A stretch of DNA of 64,000 nucleotides. It comes from CAYVVT01 sp964454335. Lineage in GTDB: Bacteria > Fidelibacterota > UBA8477 > JABMPR01. Location: NCBI GenBank assembly GCA_964454335.1, contig CAYVVT010000003.1, forward strand, positions 124,001 through 188,000, in the 5' to 3' direction. The position numbers and the translations under genes are program-made. Below, in pieces: positions 17,239-26,564 of this stretch (its first letter is position 1; every line of letters starts with the position of its first letter). The notes under the pieces were generated by a model that did not search any database, was not told the origin of the DNA, and saw only the letters and a list, made by a program, of their open reading frames with translations.

Positions 17239-19088
17239 TTTATAATGATCAGGGAGCCCTTTGCGGAGCCCTCACTGGATTCAACGGTCCAGAAGTAGAT
17301 GCCGGATACGACTTCGATGCCGGCGCTGGACTTCTGATCCCAAACTTCCTCACCCCTGAGAGCATCTTCCCGCTTAAATGAGATCACTCGTTTACCGTCA
17401 GTTGTGTAGATGTTCACAGTGCAAGTCGCCGGCAGATTTGTGAATGTGATCAGGTTCCGATCGCTTTCAGCAGGAAGACCAGATTTTTCCCGGAATGGAT
17501 TTGGAAAAACCGACACAGCCGAAAGGTCCTCTGCAGGTAATGTTCCATAGCGCATCGGTGTATCTATCCGATTGGTAAGCCAGGAGACCTGCTCTTCCTC
17601 ATTTTCAACTGTTACGGCATAGTAATATTCAACCCCAACGAACAGGTTCTCATCCAGATCACGAAAGGTCAGGTCGTCATAATATGCTGCTTGCTGGATG
17701 TAGCGTACCTTTTTGTTATACACCTCTTCCCAGGGTCCGTTGAAGGAGTGATCTGATCGCATGACGCGATAGACCGAATTGGTCCGGCGATCTACGTCCT
17801 CCAATGCCAGCCATTGTGTGTGTACGGGTTCCCAGGTGAGGTCAATACCCTGATTTGGGACCACCACGACGTCCAGTGCCGGAGCAGGTGGAGGGAACAC
17901 AGTCGGTAAGAGCCCGTTGTCATACACTGCAATGGCGCTATCGATTGTGGCCTGCAGCAAGCCCAATCCTTCCGGGAGGCGTGCCTGGACGCCCTGCAAT
18001 TCAACGCCATCATCCTCAAGATCGACAAGATCATCCAATGGCAGGCCATCTACCGCTTCAGCCAGAGCTAAACTCACACTGGCCCCAGCAGACAGGTCGT
18101 AGGGTCCACAGGACAACAGTGTCAGCGCCGTGATGAAATGTGTGCCGGTATGCTGCAGATCTGTGTTGGTGCCATCCATAATGGCATAGAGAGCCTCTGC
18201 GGTGGTACCGGTTTGAGTGAAGCGTCCCGTGTGCTCCAGAATGCTTGCCCAGAAGGCGTTTGCGGGCTGTGGACTTCCATCGGCTGCCGGATCCGCATGA
18301 AGCAATGCCAGACCAGCGTAGCCCGGTGTACGCAGCTCTCTGAAGTCCGCGTTGTAATTGCCGTAATCCCAGGGGATATCCTCACCCATACGCTCATCGT
18401 AGGCATAGATCAGGTTTCGGCTGGCATCATAATCCACAACGTCATCCATGCGGGCCAGGTCGTCTCCCCATCCATTATGTACATACAGATCCTGATAGCT
18501 GGGCCGGATCAACCAGGGGAAGCCAAGGTACAGATCCTCGAGAGGGGCTCCGGTTTCATTGGTAAACCGGTACTCGTGGATGATGAAATTATTCAGGCCA
18601 TTGAAACTCCAGCAGTGACTTTCCAGCTCAACACGGATGTTCTCACTTGTGAGCCAACTGGTTGAAACAGTCTGTTCCGGCAGCCCAGAATCGAAATCAG
18701 CGGATTCAATGAAATTATCATGTCTGGTGATGGGTCCGAAGGTGCCTTCATCCACCACATCGAAGGGACCATGTTCCGTGAACAGGAGCTCATCACCCTG
18801 GTAGGCGCCAATCCACAATCCTGCTCCTGCCAAATAGGAGCGCTGTTCCTCCTTGGCAGGGAGTTCTCGGGGTCCCCCCGGCCAATCCATACTGGGAAAG
18901 TAGGTGAATGGATTCATGGGCTCGACATATCCGATCCGACCATCATCATTGATGGTCTCCCAGAGATTTCCCCGGTCGAGCACCTCAAACTCAGGAAACC
19001 TGACCTGAGCCTGCAGCGACTGAATGGTCAAGAGCACTGTCAGCAGTCCGGGAATGCCATTGAGGATATGTTTGTTTCGTACGATCAT
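17235..19088 (-). CDS. Large secreted protein with T9SS C-terminal sorting domain
   Basis: The 617-residue protein has a signal peptide (IPGLLTVLLTIQSLQAQ) and a central part of unknown fold rich in Trp, Asp and Gly. A likely fibronectin-type segment (VVVPNQGIDLTWEPVHTQW) lies at about 400-515. A T9SS sorting domain begins VFPNPFREK near 530 and ends GSLIIIK. The chosen start lies 16 bases after the TonB receptor stop; an earlier ATG would overlap that gene by 146 bases and place junk before the signal peptide. Its position directly after a TonB receptor, where SusD-like proteins often sit, suggests a surface binding role, but it has no SusD motifs that I can see. Confidence 0.65.
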   Translation of the reverse strand: MIVRNKHILNGIPGLLTVLLTIQSLQAQVRFPEFEVLDRGNLWETINDDGRIGYVEPMNPFTYFPSMDWPGGPRELPAKEEQRSYLAGAGLWIGAYQGDELLFTEHGPFDVVDEGTFGPITRHDNFIESADFDSGLPEQTVSTSWLTSENIRVELESHCWSFNGLNNFIIHEYRFTNETGAPLEDLYLGFPWLIRPSYQDLYVHNGWGDDLARMDDVVDYDASRNLIYAYDERMGEDIPWDYGNYNADFRELRTPGYAGLALLHADPAADGSPQPANAFWASILEHTGRFTQTGTTAEALYAIMDGTNTDLQHTGTHFITALTLLSCGPYDLSAGASVSLALAEAVDGLPLDDLVDLEDDGVELQGVQARLPEGLGLLQATIDSAIAVYDNGLLPTVFPPPAPALDVVVVPNQGIDLTWEPVHTQWLALEDVDRRTNSVYRVMRSDHSFNGPWEEVYNKKVRYIQQAAYYDDLTFRDLDENLFVGVEYYYAVTVENEEEQVSWLTNRIDTPMRYGTLPAEDLSAVSVFPNPFREKSGLPAESDRNLITFTNLPATCTVNIYTTDGKRVISFKREDALRGEEVWDQKSSAGIEVVSGIYFWTVESSEGSAKGSLIIIK

Positions 19089-19104
19089 GCTTTCAGTCCG
19101 GGAC

Positions 19105-22100
19105 CTAGAAATTGTATTTAATACTGAAGTATGCCTGGCGCGGAGGTCCATAAACCAGCCAGGTGATATCGTACCCACCACCGTCCTCGGTCCTGGGCTT
19201 GCCCTCCTCACGGTAATAATCGTCGGCGTCGGGATCGAAGAACTCGTCACCGATGGCCCGGTGATTCTTACGGTTCAGCAGATTGGTCACCCGCAGCGTT
19301 GCTGTCAGGTCTGAAGATCCCATACGGAGTTGTTTATTGATCTGCATATCAATGGTGTGTGATGGTTTCAGTCTGTCGATACGGAGAAAATTGGGATCAT
19401 CATCAGGCAACTGGTAGAAATATGGCGAGCCGGAAACTCCCTGATACAGGAAGCTCATATCCAGATCCTTCAGCATCCGGCCCACTACTCCCGTACTCCA
19501 TCCAGTCGGCCAACTCAGGAATAGATTCACCCGCATCAAATGTGGACGGTTCAGTGATTGAAGCGTCCTGGGGGCATTGGGATCCTGCTCGTAGGTGATA
19601 GTACTGTCACGATCGATATAGATGAAATTCGGAGAAGTCCTACCGCTGGTGACCCCACTGAATGCATAGTTCAGATCCAGGCGGACGTTCTGGCTGAAGA
19701 GTGAGTTCAAGGCAATTTCCAGTCCCCTGGCATCGCCATAATCACCGGGAAAGTTACCCACGTAGAATGCGTTTGGAGTGATCATGCCGCGGAAGGGATC
19801 GTAGCCGTAGATGCGATTGTCAAAGAGCCCTGCACGCGGGTAGGTCTGATTCGTAATATCCTTGTAATATCCTGTGATGATGAATTTTGCCAGGTCGGGG
19901 ATCACCTGCTCATATTTGGCTTCGAACTGGACCGTTTTCTGTGGTCGCAAGGCTTCGGCGGTAAAGAACACCACACGTTCCGGATCCCCATCCTTGGATG
20001 GGAAATGCGGTTGCTCCAGACCAGCGGTATCATTGGCGTAGAATCCTTCGGTAACATAGTTGGGCCGCCAGTAGGTCAGTTCGAACATTTTGTCCAGTGA
20101 AGGGGTCTGATAGAAGTGGCCATAATTGAAAGCCAGCTTGGAGGTTGCCGAAACAGGGAATGATATCCCCACCCGGGGACTCCACATGGTGAAGGGATCC
20201 ACCGGCTCCTGGGGCTTATCTAGAATATTGGAGAAGTCGTATTTGATGTGTCCGAGTGAATCGATATCATCCTGATCCGGATCGAGATTGACATTGTATT
20301 CCGGGTCGATGGCTGGGTTGAACCAGTGCATGAAGCTGAACCATTCCCGGTTCGGATCAAAGCGATCGTAGCGCAGACCGACCTCCATGATCATGCTTTC
20401 GAATTCGATCTTATCGCGGAGATAGGCAGCGATCTGAATGGGTTGATATTCGTCAGGAAGAGCACGGTTCCAGAAGTATCGAACGTCGTCGGTCCAGGGT
20501 GGCAGGCGATAGTCGGCGATCTTCTCGATCTGATTGTGGCGATACTCGAAACCCGCCTTCAGCTGATTGTATTTGTCTACCTGCCAGGTCATATCCCCTT
20601 CAAACGATACATCTCCGGTATGTACCTTTCTCTCGAAGCGGGGTGTGAACATGTGGTAGGGCTCATTCTTCATCGCCTCAGCCTGCTCTTCAGTGTACTC
20701 TTCCGGAATGAAATAGAAGTCGAAACCCCAGATGCTCTGCTCATTGTCGCCGCTGCCCACTGGAGAATGCTCACCCATGTATTCATCAAGTTTGGAAGTG
20801 AACCTACTCAACTTGATGTCATAATACAGTTCGGGTCTCAGGGCATGGCTGAAATGCAGTCCGAATCCCAGGTTCTGCACATCGCGCAGACTTCCGTATC
20901 CGCGGTAGAATTTTGCTGAATGATTGAAGATCCCACCGTCCTGGAGCGTGGTGAACTCTTTCAGGCTGTAGTTCCCCGTGACAAGCAGATTCGCCTTTTG
21001 TCCCAGTGGAAATTTCAGGTTGGTCTGGAAGGCATTCAGATCATGAGAATCACGTGGTCTTGGCAGTATGGTCGATTTGCGCTCAGCTTGCCCGGCGAAA
21101 AAGAATGAAGCGGACTCCAATCCCAGAAAGGACAGTGGGCCGCCGAAACTGTAATAGAAGGTAAGGTCCGGTTGTTTCCGGTAATCATACATCTGCTGTT
21201 CGCGGTATGGGATCATCCAGAGCGTATCCAGGACGCCATTGGAATCAATATGACTCCAGAATCCCTTGTCGTAGGTCATCAGCCAGGTACTGTCCACCAC
21301 CCCATTTTCATCCACATGGTCCTGATATTCTTCCTGGCTGGGATAATTATAGACATATCGCCCGAAATGCCGTTTGCCTGGTGGACTGAAGATCATCTCA
21401 AAGGAGCCCGAGAATTTCTCTCCACCGGATCGGGATACCACATTCACCACACCTGACTGGGCTTCACCGTATTCAGCACTGAAGCCGGAGGTGATGATCT
21501 GGAGTTCACTGATGGCATGCAGGTTAATGGACGAGAAGCCAACTCCAGCCGACTCGATCCCCTCCATGAGAGAGGCATTGCGGATGCCATCCATGTAAAG
21601 CTTGATCTGTTCCTGTCCGCCACCACGTATAGAGAAACTCGCCTCTCCCGTACCTCCATATCTCGCCGAGGCCGGATTCTGAAACACTCCTGCCTGTACC
21701 ATGATGGCCTCAGCGGCGCTGGAGACCGGTAATTCAGCCAGATCTTCTGAACTTAGGAAGATCGTACTGGAAGCGTCATCGGGTTGTATCAGGGGACGTT
21801 CCGCAGTTACGACAAGTTCCTCCCCTTGCAGTATTTCCGTGGTCATCCGGACGGGCAGGTCGGTGGTCAGATTCGAGAGGACGCGTACATCTTGAAGAAG
21901 CATGGTACTGTAACCGATCATGGAAACCTGGATCGTATAGATCCCTGGGGGTACTTGCAGGATGAAGTAATCCCCTTCTGCATCCGCTGAAGCACCGAGG
22001 TAAGTCCCTGTGACGATCACATTGGCACCACCCAGTGGTTGTGCCGTATCGCCATCTATCACACGGCCCTTGATCTTCCCGGTCACCGCTGCCTGCAGTG

Positions 22101-22161
22101 TTACAACACCAACAAATAGTGTTAGGATAACGAGGATCACACATGGACTCGGTCGTCTCAT
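19105..22161 (-). CDS. TonB-dependent receptor with N-terminal carboxypeptidase-like domain
   Basis: The 1018-residue protein has a signal peptide (VILVILTLFVGVVTLQA). A carboxypeptidase-regulatory-like domain lies at about 28-115 (GKIKGRVIDGDTAQPLGGANV). The plug follows (IFLSSEDLAELP, then SIRGGGQEQIKLYMDGI near 175-195), and a 22-strand-size barrel ends FSIKYNF. It should import a large ligand, probably an oligosaccharide, across the outer membrane with energy from TonB. Its start overlaps the GntR regulator gene by 4 bases, so regulator and receptor are made together. There is no recognisable SusD partner. The operon architecture and operator make it the likely outer-membrane gate of the glycan system in this window. 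Confidence 0.88.
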   Translation of the reverse strand: MRRPSPCVILVILTLFVGVVTLQAAVTGKIKGRVIDGDTAQPLGGANVIVTGTYLGASADAEGDYFILQVPPGIYTIQVSMIGYSTMLLQDVRVLSNLTTDLPVRMTTEILQGEELVVTAERPLIQPDDASSTIFLSSEDLAELPVSSAAEAIMVQAGVFQNPASARYGGTGEASFSIRGGGQEQIKLYMDGIRNASLMEGIESAGVGFSSINLHAISELQIITSGFSAEYGEAQSGVVNVVSRSGGEKFSGSFEMIFSPPGKRHFGRYVYNYPSQEEYQDHVDENGVVDSTWLMTYDKGFWSHIDSNGVLDTLWMIPYREQQMYDYRKQPDLTFYYSFGGPLSFLGLESASFFFAGQAERKSTILPRPRDSHDLNAFQTNLKFPLGQKANLLVTGNYSLKEFTTLQDGGIFNHSAKFYRGYGSLRDVQNLGFGLHFSHALRPELYYDIKLSRFTSKLDEYMGEHSPVGSGDNEQSIWGFDFYFIPEEYTEEQAEAMKNEPYHMFTPRFERKVHTGDVSFEGDMTWQVDKYNQLKAGFEYRHNQIEKIADYRLPPWTDDVRYFWNRALPDEYQPIQIAAYLRDKIEFESMIMEVGLRYDRFDPNREWFSFMHWFNPAIDPEYNVNLDPDQDDIDSLGHIKYDFSNILDKPQEPVDPFTMWSPRVGISFPVSATSKLAFNYGHFYQTPSLDKMFELTYWRPNYVTEGFYANDTAGLEQPHFPSKDGDPERVVFFTAEALRPQKTVQFEAKYEQVIPDLAKFIITGYYKDITNQTYPRAGLFDNRIYGYDPFRGMITPNAFYVGNFPGDYGDARGLEIALNSLFSQNVRLDLNYAFSGVTSGRTSPNFIYIDRDSTITYEQDPNAPRTLQSLNRPHLMRVNLFLSWPTGWSTGVVGRMLKDLDMSFLYQGVSGSPYFYQLPDDDPNFLRIDRLKPSHTIDMQINKQLRMGSSDLTATLRVTNLLNRKNHRAIGDEFFDPDADDYYREEGKPRTEDGGGYDITWLVYGPPRQAYFSIKYNF

Positions 22162-22880
22162 GACTGATCTTTCTCCTGCACTTGATCCCCTGCAAGGTTC
22201 GTTTTCAGTGTTTCGATGGCATCCAGCAGGTGCTGGCGGATAAGATCTGCGGCCTGGGAGCCATCCCGGCGATAGAGGGCCTCCATGATCTGTACACGGA
22301 CCTCATAGTCCTTGCGGGATACAGGTACCAGCTTTGGCAGAAGTTGCTCTTCCTGGCCAAAGGCCTTAGAGGTTACCTTGATCAGTTCATATAGCACCAG
22401 ATTCCTGGTGGCTTTCGCGGCGTAGAGGTGAAAATCCATATGCAGATCAATGATCTCCGCCTCGGATTTTGCAACCTCCTCTTTGTCCACGAGTGCCTGG
22501 AGATAGCCCAGGTCCTCTTCGGTGGCGCGCTCTGCCAGTAATTCCATGACCTGTCCCTCAAGACTCACCATGACCTGGAGATGATCCAGAAGCAGTTCTG
22601 CTGATGGTTTGTGGCCAAGCGGATTGGAGATGAACCAGTCGTCGAGTTGTTCACTGACATAGATCCCGGAGCCGTGCTGAATGGAAAGGGCGCCCACGGT
22701 CTCCAGCTTCTTCAAAGCCTCCCTGAGGGTAGGGTAGCCTACATCGAACATGGCAGCCAAGGTCTTGGTGGAAGGCAGCTTATCGCCTGGTTTGAAGCGA
22801 TTGGCCAGGACATAATCCATCAACTGTTCAGCGAGAAGGTCAGGCAGGCTTTGCCGCCGCACCGGGCTGAGTGCAGTCAT
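22158..22880 (-). CDS. GntR-family transcriptional regulator, FadR/FCD type
   Basis: This 240-residue regulator has a winged helix-turn-helix at about 15-78 (KLPSTKTLAAMFDVGYPTL, then the wing GSGIYV). The all-helical FCD effector domain covers about 95-225, with DLHMDFHLYAA near 145-155 supplying the usual Asp/His metal-ligand region. FCD regulators sense organic acids, sugar acids or sugar phosphates. AGAGGA lies seven bases before the ATG. Its own promoter region carries the palindromic element at 22902-22916, and related elements lie in three other promoter regions of this window. I infer it is an autoregulated local repressor of the glycan and methyltransfer operons; the pairing of protein and site is not proven. 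Confidence 0.85.
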   Translation of the reverse strand: MTALSPVRRQSLPDLLAEQLMDYVLANRFKPGDKLPSTKTLAAMFDVGYPTLREALKKLETVGALSIQHGSGIYVSEQLDDWFISNPLGHKPSAELLLDHLQVMVSLEGQVMELLAERATEEDLGYLQALVDKEEVAKSEAEIIDLHMDFHLYAAKATRNLVLYELIKVTSKAFGQEEQLLPKLVPVSRKDYEVRVQIMEALYRRDGSQAADLIRQHLLDAIETLKTNLAGDQVQEKDQS

Positions 22881-22901
22881 ATCAGGTTCCTCTTAAAAGT
22901 G

Positions 22902-22916
22902 ATCAAATGACTTAAT
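22902..22916. promoter_or_regulatory. Operator 1 (ATCAA-N5-TTAAT) at the GntR promoter
   Basis: The 15-mer ATCAAATGACTTAAT differs at one arm position from the site at 23123. On the minus strand it begins six bases after a -10-like TAGAAT, so it would cover the transcription start of the regulator operon, a typical position for autorepression. Confidence 0.65.
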
Positions 22917-22922
22917 GAGTTA

Positions 22923-22951
22923 ATTCTAATAATGTTTGCAATCCCAAACAA
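22923..22951 (-). promoter_or_regulatory. Sigma70-like promoter of the GntR-TonB operon
   Basis: On the minus strand TTGTTT (22946-22951) and TAGAAT (22923-22928, 5 of 6 consensus) are separated by 17 bases. The operator at 22902-22916 follows after six bases, and the GntR start codon is about 42 bases from the -10. The rest of the 350-base divergent region (22881-23230) holds no convincing gene. Confidence 0.55.
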
Positions 22952-23087
22952 GCCAAATGTCGTCCCCCTTGGCTGCATGTTTTTGGGTTACAGCCATTTA
23001 CGCACGAAAATTTCAGTCTTTATTTATGAACTGTCTCTCCCTGCTAGATCTGCACGCAGAAGTGATCACCCTTTACTTTCGATCGAT

Positions 23088-23116
23088 TTGACCGAAGCCA
23101 TGTTCATCGGTATGGT
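23088..23116 (+). promoter_or_regulatory. Sigma70-like promoter of the GH38-esterase-reactivation operon
   Basis: TTGACC (23088-23093) and TATGGT (23111-23116) are separated by exactly 17 bases. The palindromic operator at 23123-23137 begins six bases later, the same spacing as at the GntR promoter. The first gene of the operon starts at 23231. Confidence 0.55.
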
Positions 23117-23122
23117 GTAGAG

Positions 23123-23137
23123 ATCAAATGACTTGAT
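23123..23137. promoter_or_regulatory. Operator 2 (ATCAA-N5-TTGAT) upstream of the first GH38 gene
   Basis: ATCAAATGACTTGAT has perfect 5-base inverted arms around a 5-base centre. It lies directly downstream of a promoter-like pair, where a bound repressor would block transcription of the operon 23231-27247. Confidence 0.7.
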
Positions 23138-23230
23138 TACTGATATCTGACTGTTTAAACTGATATTGGGTTAGGACCCTAAATTGGTACGTTAAACGAC
23201 GTTATAGATTCTGCTGAAAGGTTTCTACTC

Positions 23231-25897
23231 ATGCTTGAGATAAAAGAGATCCTCGTCCTCCATCATAGCCATCTTGATTACGGGTACACACATACACAAC
23301 CCGTATTACGAGAATTACAGCGTGAATTCCTGGATGAGGCGCTGCGCCTCCTGGATTCAACAGCCGACTGGTCTGAAAAGGATTCACAGCCAAAATGGAC
23401 CGTTGAGGTCACGGCTCAGCTGCTGGAATGGTTGAAAACCTCGTCTGAGCCGGATGTGGAACGCTTCACACAGTATGCCCAGGCTGGACGCATCGGTGTT
23501 TCCGGTTTCCAGTACAACAGCACGCCGTTGGTAGATGCAGAAGGGATCGCCAGCCAGCTGCGCCCCATCAAGGAGATCAGGCAACGCTTCGGTATTCCCA
23601 TTACAACAGTCAATCAACACGATGTAAACGGGATTCCATGGCCATTTGTGGATATTGCGCTGGATGCCGGAATTCAACTACTGATCATGGCTGTCAACAT
23701 CCACTTCGGCGGTTCCATCGACAATCGTCCTTCCATATTCAAGTGGAAGAGTCCCTCCGGGAGAACGCTCCGTGTCATGAACGGTGCTCACTACACGATG
23801 TTCGACCAGCTTCTCAAATCATGGGATCGTAACCTGGATACCATGTCCGACCAATTTGATGTCTATCGGAAATATCTTGAAAAAAGGGGCTGGTCCCATG
23901 ATTTCATATACCTGACCACCGCCGCGGCCCCGGTGTGCTGGGACAATTCACCACCCAACAGGGATACGGCAGAACTGATCCGGAAGTGGAATTCTGAGGG
24001 CAGGACCCCACATATCCGTTACATCACTCCTGACGAGCTACGTCAGCGCATAGACGAAATTCCGGACGATCAGATGCGTACACTCTCGGGTGACTGGACG
24101 GACTTCTGGAATTTTGGCGCTGGATCCACCGCCCATGCAGTGAGGATCAGCCGTCAGGCCAAGACGAAACTCAGAACCTCCAGGATCATTTCCACGGCGC
24201 TGGAAACCAACCAGCGGATGGAGCAGATCGATGCTGATGCTCAGGAAAAGCTCAATCTGTTCGACGAGCATACCTGGGGTGCCTTCAACACGAGGCAGCA
24301 TGACCATGACTTTGCCAGGTCGCAGCGCCATCTGAAACAGGCAATCCCATATGAGGCCGATGGTTTGGTAGAATATCTCATCACGGACAGACTGGAAGCC
24401 CTGGCACGGAATCCCTGGGATACCCATGATCAGCATGGCGTTCTGGTCGTGAATCCCTCAGCTGAGACCAGACAGATAGCAGTGCCGGTGGAAGAAACCT
24501 GGCCCCTGGAGGGGAAACGTCTGCGAACCGCCAGGATGGCCTGGCCTGCTCGTTATGGACAGCTGGAGGCCAGTCCGTCGTATGGACCCGTTGAGCTGGC
24601 ACCCTTCTCATGGCGATTCCTGAAATTTGATGAGCTCGATCGGATGGGATCATCACATCCCCGCTTGGAGCACGGTCAGATCTCAGAAGCTGAACCTGTA
24701 CAGCGACTGAATATCAACGAGACTGAGATCATCGACACGGTGACAGGATATCTGGAATCCCCTTCTCATCGTCTTGAATATGATATGGCCACCGGCAGGA
24801 TCACACGTCTCCTGGACAAGTCTTCAGGATGGGAAGTTCTACCTGAAGCTTCACCCTATACCTTTTTCCAGCTGGTTCGAGAAGAACCTGATCCCCTCAT
24901 CAACAATCACCGTACAGCCCTTTACGCCCGTAACCTGGATCAGGAGAAGTATGACGTCTCATGCTGGCAGACGGACTGGCCACGTCGCCTTCATACAGCC
25001 CTGCGTCCTGCCGGGAACCGTGTTGAAACCGGATCTGATCGCATTTCCTTGATCCTGTCATTTGAGATGCCCGGATTGAAGTCGCTGGAGCAGCGCATCA
25101 CCCTGCGAGCTGACTCCCCGACCATCGAATTGGTCCTGGATGTGGATAAGGAGGATATTCGGGATCCGGAAAGCTATTATCTGATCTTTCCACTGGCACT
25201 GAGTGAAGGTTGGAGAGGTCATTTTGACACCGCGGGGATTCCCGTTGAACTTGATGCGGAACAACTTCCCGAGGTATCCCGGGATTGGGTGACAGTGGAC
25301 CAGTTTGCCAGCATCAGTCATGATCAGGAAGAGCGGAGTGCTGCGTTGATCTGTCCGGATGCGCCGCTGGTGATGCACGGTGGTATGAACTTCGGTGATC
25401 GCAGTAAAACCATTGAACGCAAGGCGGATCCCTGTCTCGTGGGTTGGCCATTCAACAACTACTGGGATACCAATTTCCCCTATGCGCAACCTGGTCGGAT
25501 CACGTTACGCTACGGCTTCGCCACTGGTGGCAAGTACAGTCCTACGGAGCAGGTGCGTCAGGCGAGGAGCTTCTCAACACCCAGTGAGATCCATCCCGCG
25601 CTGACAGAGCTGGACCAGGATCAGGGCCGTTTCATCGTCCTGGATCATGATGATGCCCATGTGCTGGACCTGAAACCGGCCAGTACACATGAAGGATTGA
25701 TCCTTACCCTTCTCAGCACCGCTTCCGCTTCTATAGATCTGACCTTGACGCTTCCGCACCGAAAGATCATAGGAGCCAGCGTGGTCAACGCCCTTGAGGA
25801 GGTCCTGGCAGAGAAGATCGAGTTCGACGATCAGGCGGCTGTCTGTAAGCTTGTTCCCAATCGGATCACACATGTCCTGATCAATTCTGGATCCTGA
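23231..25897 (+). CDS. GH38-family alpha-mannosidase-like glycoside hydrolase
   Basis: The 888-residue cytoplasmic protein (no signal peptide) has the GH38 zinc-site start HSHLDYGYTH at residues 12-21; His14 and Asp16 are the expected ligands. The predicted nucleophile Asp131 sits in NQHDVNGIPW, and a third-ligand region FDEHTWG is near 345. The C-terminal beta domains are of normal length for bacterial members. GH38 enzymes are retaining, zinc-dependent alpha-mannosidases. It starts about 95 bases after the operator at 23123 and is followed within 4 bases by an esterase, then by a corrinoid-reactivation protein. It is one of four GH38 genes in the window, each quite different in sequence, which suggests distinct linkages or substrates. 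Confidence 0.8.
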   Translation: MLEIKEILVLHHSHLDYGYTHTQPVLRELQREFLDEALRLLDSTADWSEKDSQPKWTVEVTAQLLEWLKTSSEPDVERFTQYAQAGRIGVSGFQYNSTPLVDAEGIASQLRPIKEIRQRFGIPITTVNQHDVNGIPWPFVDIALDAGIQLLIMAVNIHFGGSIDNRPSIFKWKSPSGRTLRVMNGAHYTMFDQLLKSWDRNLDTMSDQFDVYRKYLEKRGWSHDFIYLTTAAAPVCWDNSPPNRDTAELIRKWNSEGRTPHIRYITPDELRQRIDEIPDDQMRTLSGDWTDFWNFGAGSTAHAVRISRQAKTKLRTSRIISTALETNQRMEQIDADAQEKLNLFDEHTWGAFNTRQHDHDFARSQRHLKQAIPYEADGLVEYLITDRLEALARNPWDTHDQHGVLVVNPSAETRQIAVPVEETWPLEGKRLRTARMAWPARYGQLEASPSYGPVELAPFSWRFLKFDELDRMGSSHPRLEHGQISEAEPVQRLNINETEIIDTVTGYLESPSHRLEYDMATGRITRLLDKSSGWEVLPEASPYTFFQLVREEPDPLINNHRTALYARNLDQEKYDVSCWQTDWPRRLHTALRPAGNRVETGSDRISLILSFEMPGLKSLEQRITLRADSPTIELVLDVDKEDIRDPESYYLIFPLALSEGWRGHFDTAGIPVELDAEQLPEVSRDWVTVDQFASISHDQEERSAALICPDAPLVMHGGMNFGDRSKTIERKADPCLVGWPFNNYWDTNFPYAQPGRITLRYGFATGGKYSPTEQVRQARSFSTPSEIHPALTELDQDQGRFIVLDHDDAHVLDLKPASTHEGLILTLLSTASASIDLTLTLPHRKIIGASVVNALEEVLAEKIEFDDQAAVCKLVPNRITHVLINSGS

Positions 25898-25901
25898 CGA
25901 C

Positions 25902-26564
25902 ATGGAACTCGTCAAGCTCCAATTCAGTGGACGGATCCAGGCATCGCTAGGACTGCACTATGCCATCCTGCAGCCATCAACGGTACCACCAGGGTCCGGG
26001 CTGGGGGCTATTCTCAGTCTCCATGGTGCCGGTCAGCGCGGTTCAGACCTGGATCTGGTGGTGAATCATGGACTACCCCTCTACGCCAGATCACAGGATC
26101 GATTCCCCTATCTGATCATTGCTCCTCAGTGTCCTGCAGGTGATAGCTGGCTGCTCCACCTGCCTGAACTGCTCGCCATCGTCGAAGTAACCTGTGAGCA
26201 ATACGGTGTGGATCCTTCCAGGATCATCATTACCGGCTATTCCATGGGTGGAAATGGAACCTGGGTCCTGGCAAGTCGCTGGCCGGAGCGTTTTGCAGCC
26301 GTCGTACCGATATGCGGATGGGGTGATTGGCTGCTGGACTTCCCTCAAGCCGTTCACACCATGAAGAATGTCCCGACCTGGGCGTTCCACGGTGAGGAGG
26401 ACGATGTCATACCGGTTGAGGATTCGGAGAAGCTGGTTTCTGAACTCAGGAGTGTGGGTGGGAATATCCGATGGACAAGCCTGCAGGGGATCGCGCATGA
26501 ATCCTGGGATACAGCATACTCTGACCCCGCTTTGTGGAAATGGCTCGATGAATGTCTGAGCTGA
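25902..26564 (+). CDS. Alpha/beta-hydrolase fold esterase (dienelactone hydrolase/CE-like)
   Basis: The 220-residue hydrolase has a complete catalytic triad pattern: nucleophile Ser114 in GYSMGG, Asp168 in HGEEDDVIP and His199 in IAHESWD. The oxyanion-side motif LHGAGQRG is at 40-47. No signal peptide is present, so it would act on imported material in the cytoplasm. The fold and size match small carbohydrate esterases and dienelactone-hydrolase relatives. It lies between a GH38 gene and a corrinoid-reactivation gene, overlapping the latter by 13 bases. Removal of an acyl or methyl ester from the imported sugar is a reasonable inference; a methyl ester would release methanol for the MtaB-type enzyme at 55467. 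Confidence 0.75.
   Translation: MELVKLQFSGRIQASLGLHYAILQPSTVPPGSGLGAILSLHGAGQRGSDLDLVVNHGLPLYARSQDRFPYLIIAPQCPAGDSWLLHLPELLAIVEVTCEQYGVDPSRIIITGYSMGGNGTWVLASRWPERFAAVVPICGWGDWLLDFPQAVHTMKNVPTWAFHGEEDDVIPVEDSEKLVSELRSVGGNIRWTSLQGIAHESWDTAYSDPALWKWLDECLS

Noticed and set aside
22932..23120. 62-codon open frame in the divergent GntR/GH38 region
   Set aside because: No ribosome site or family resemblance, and it would occupy the promoter and operator region.
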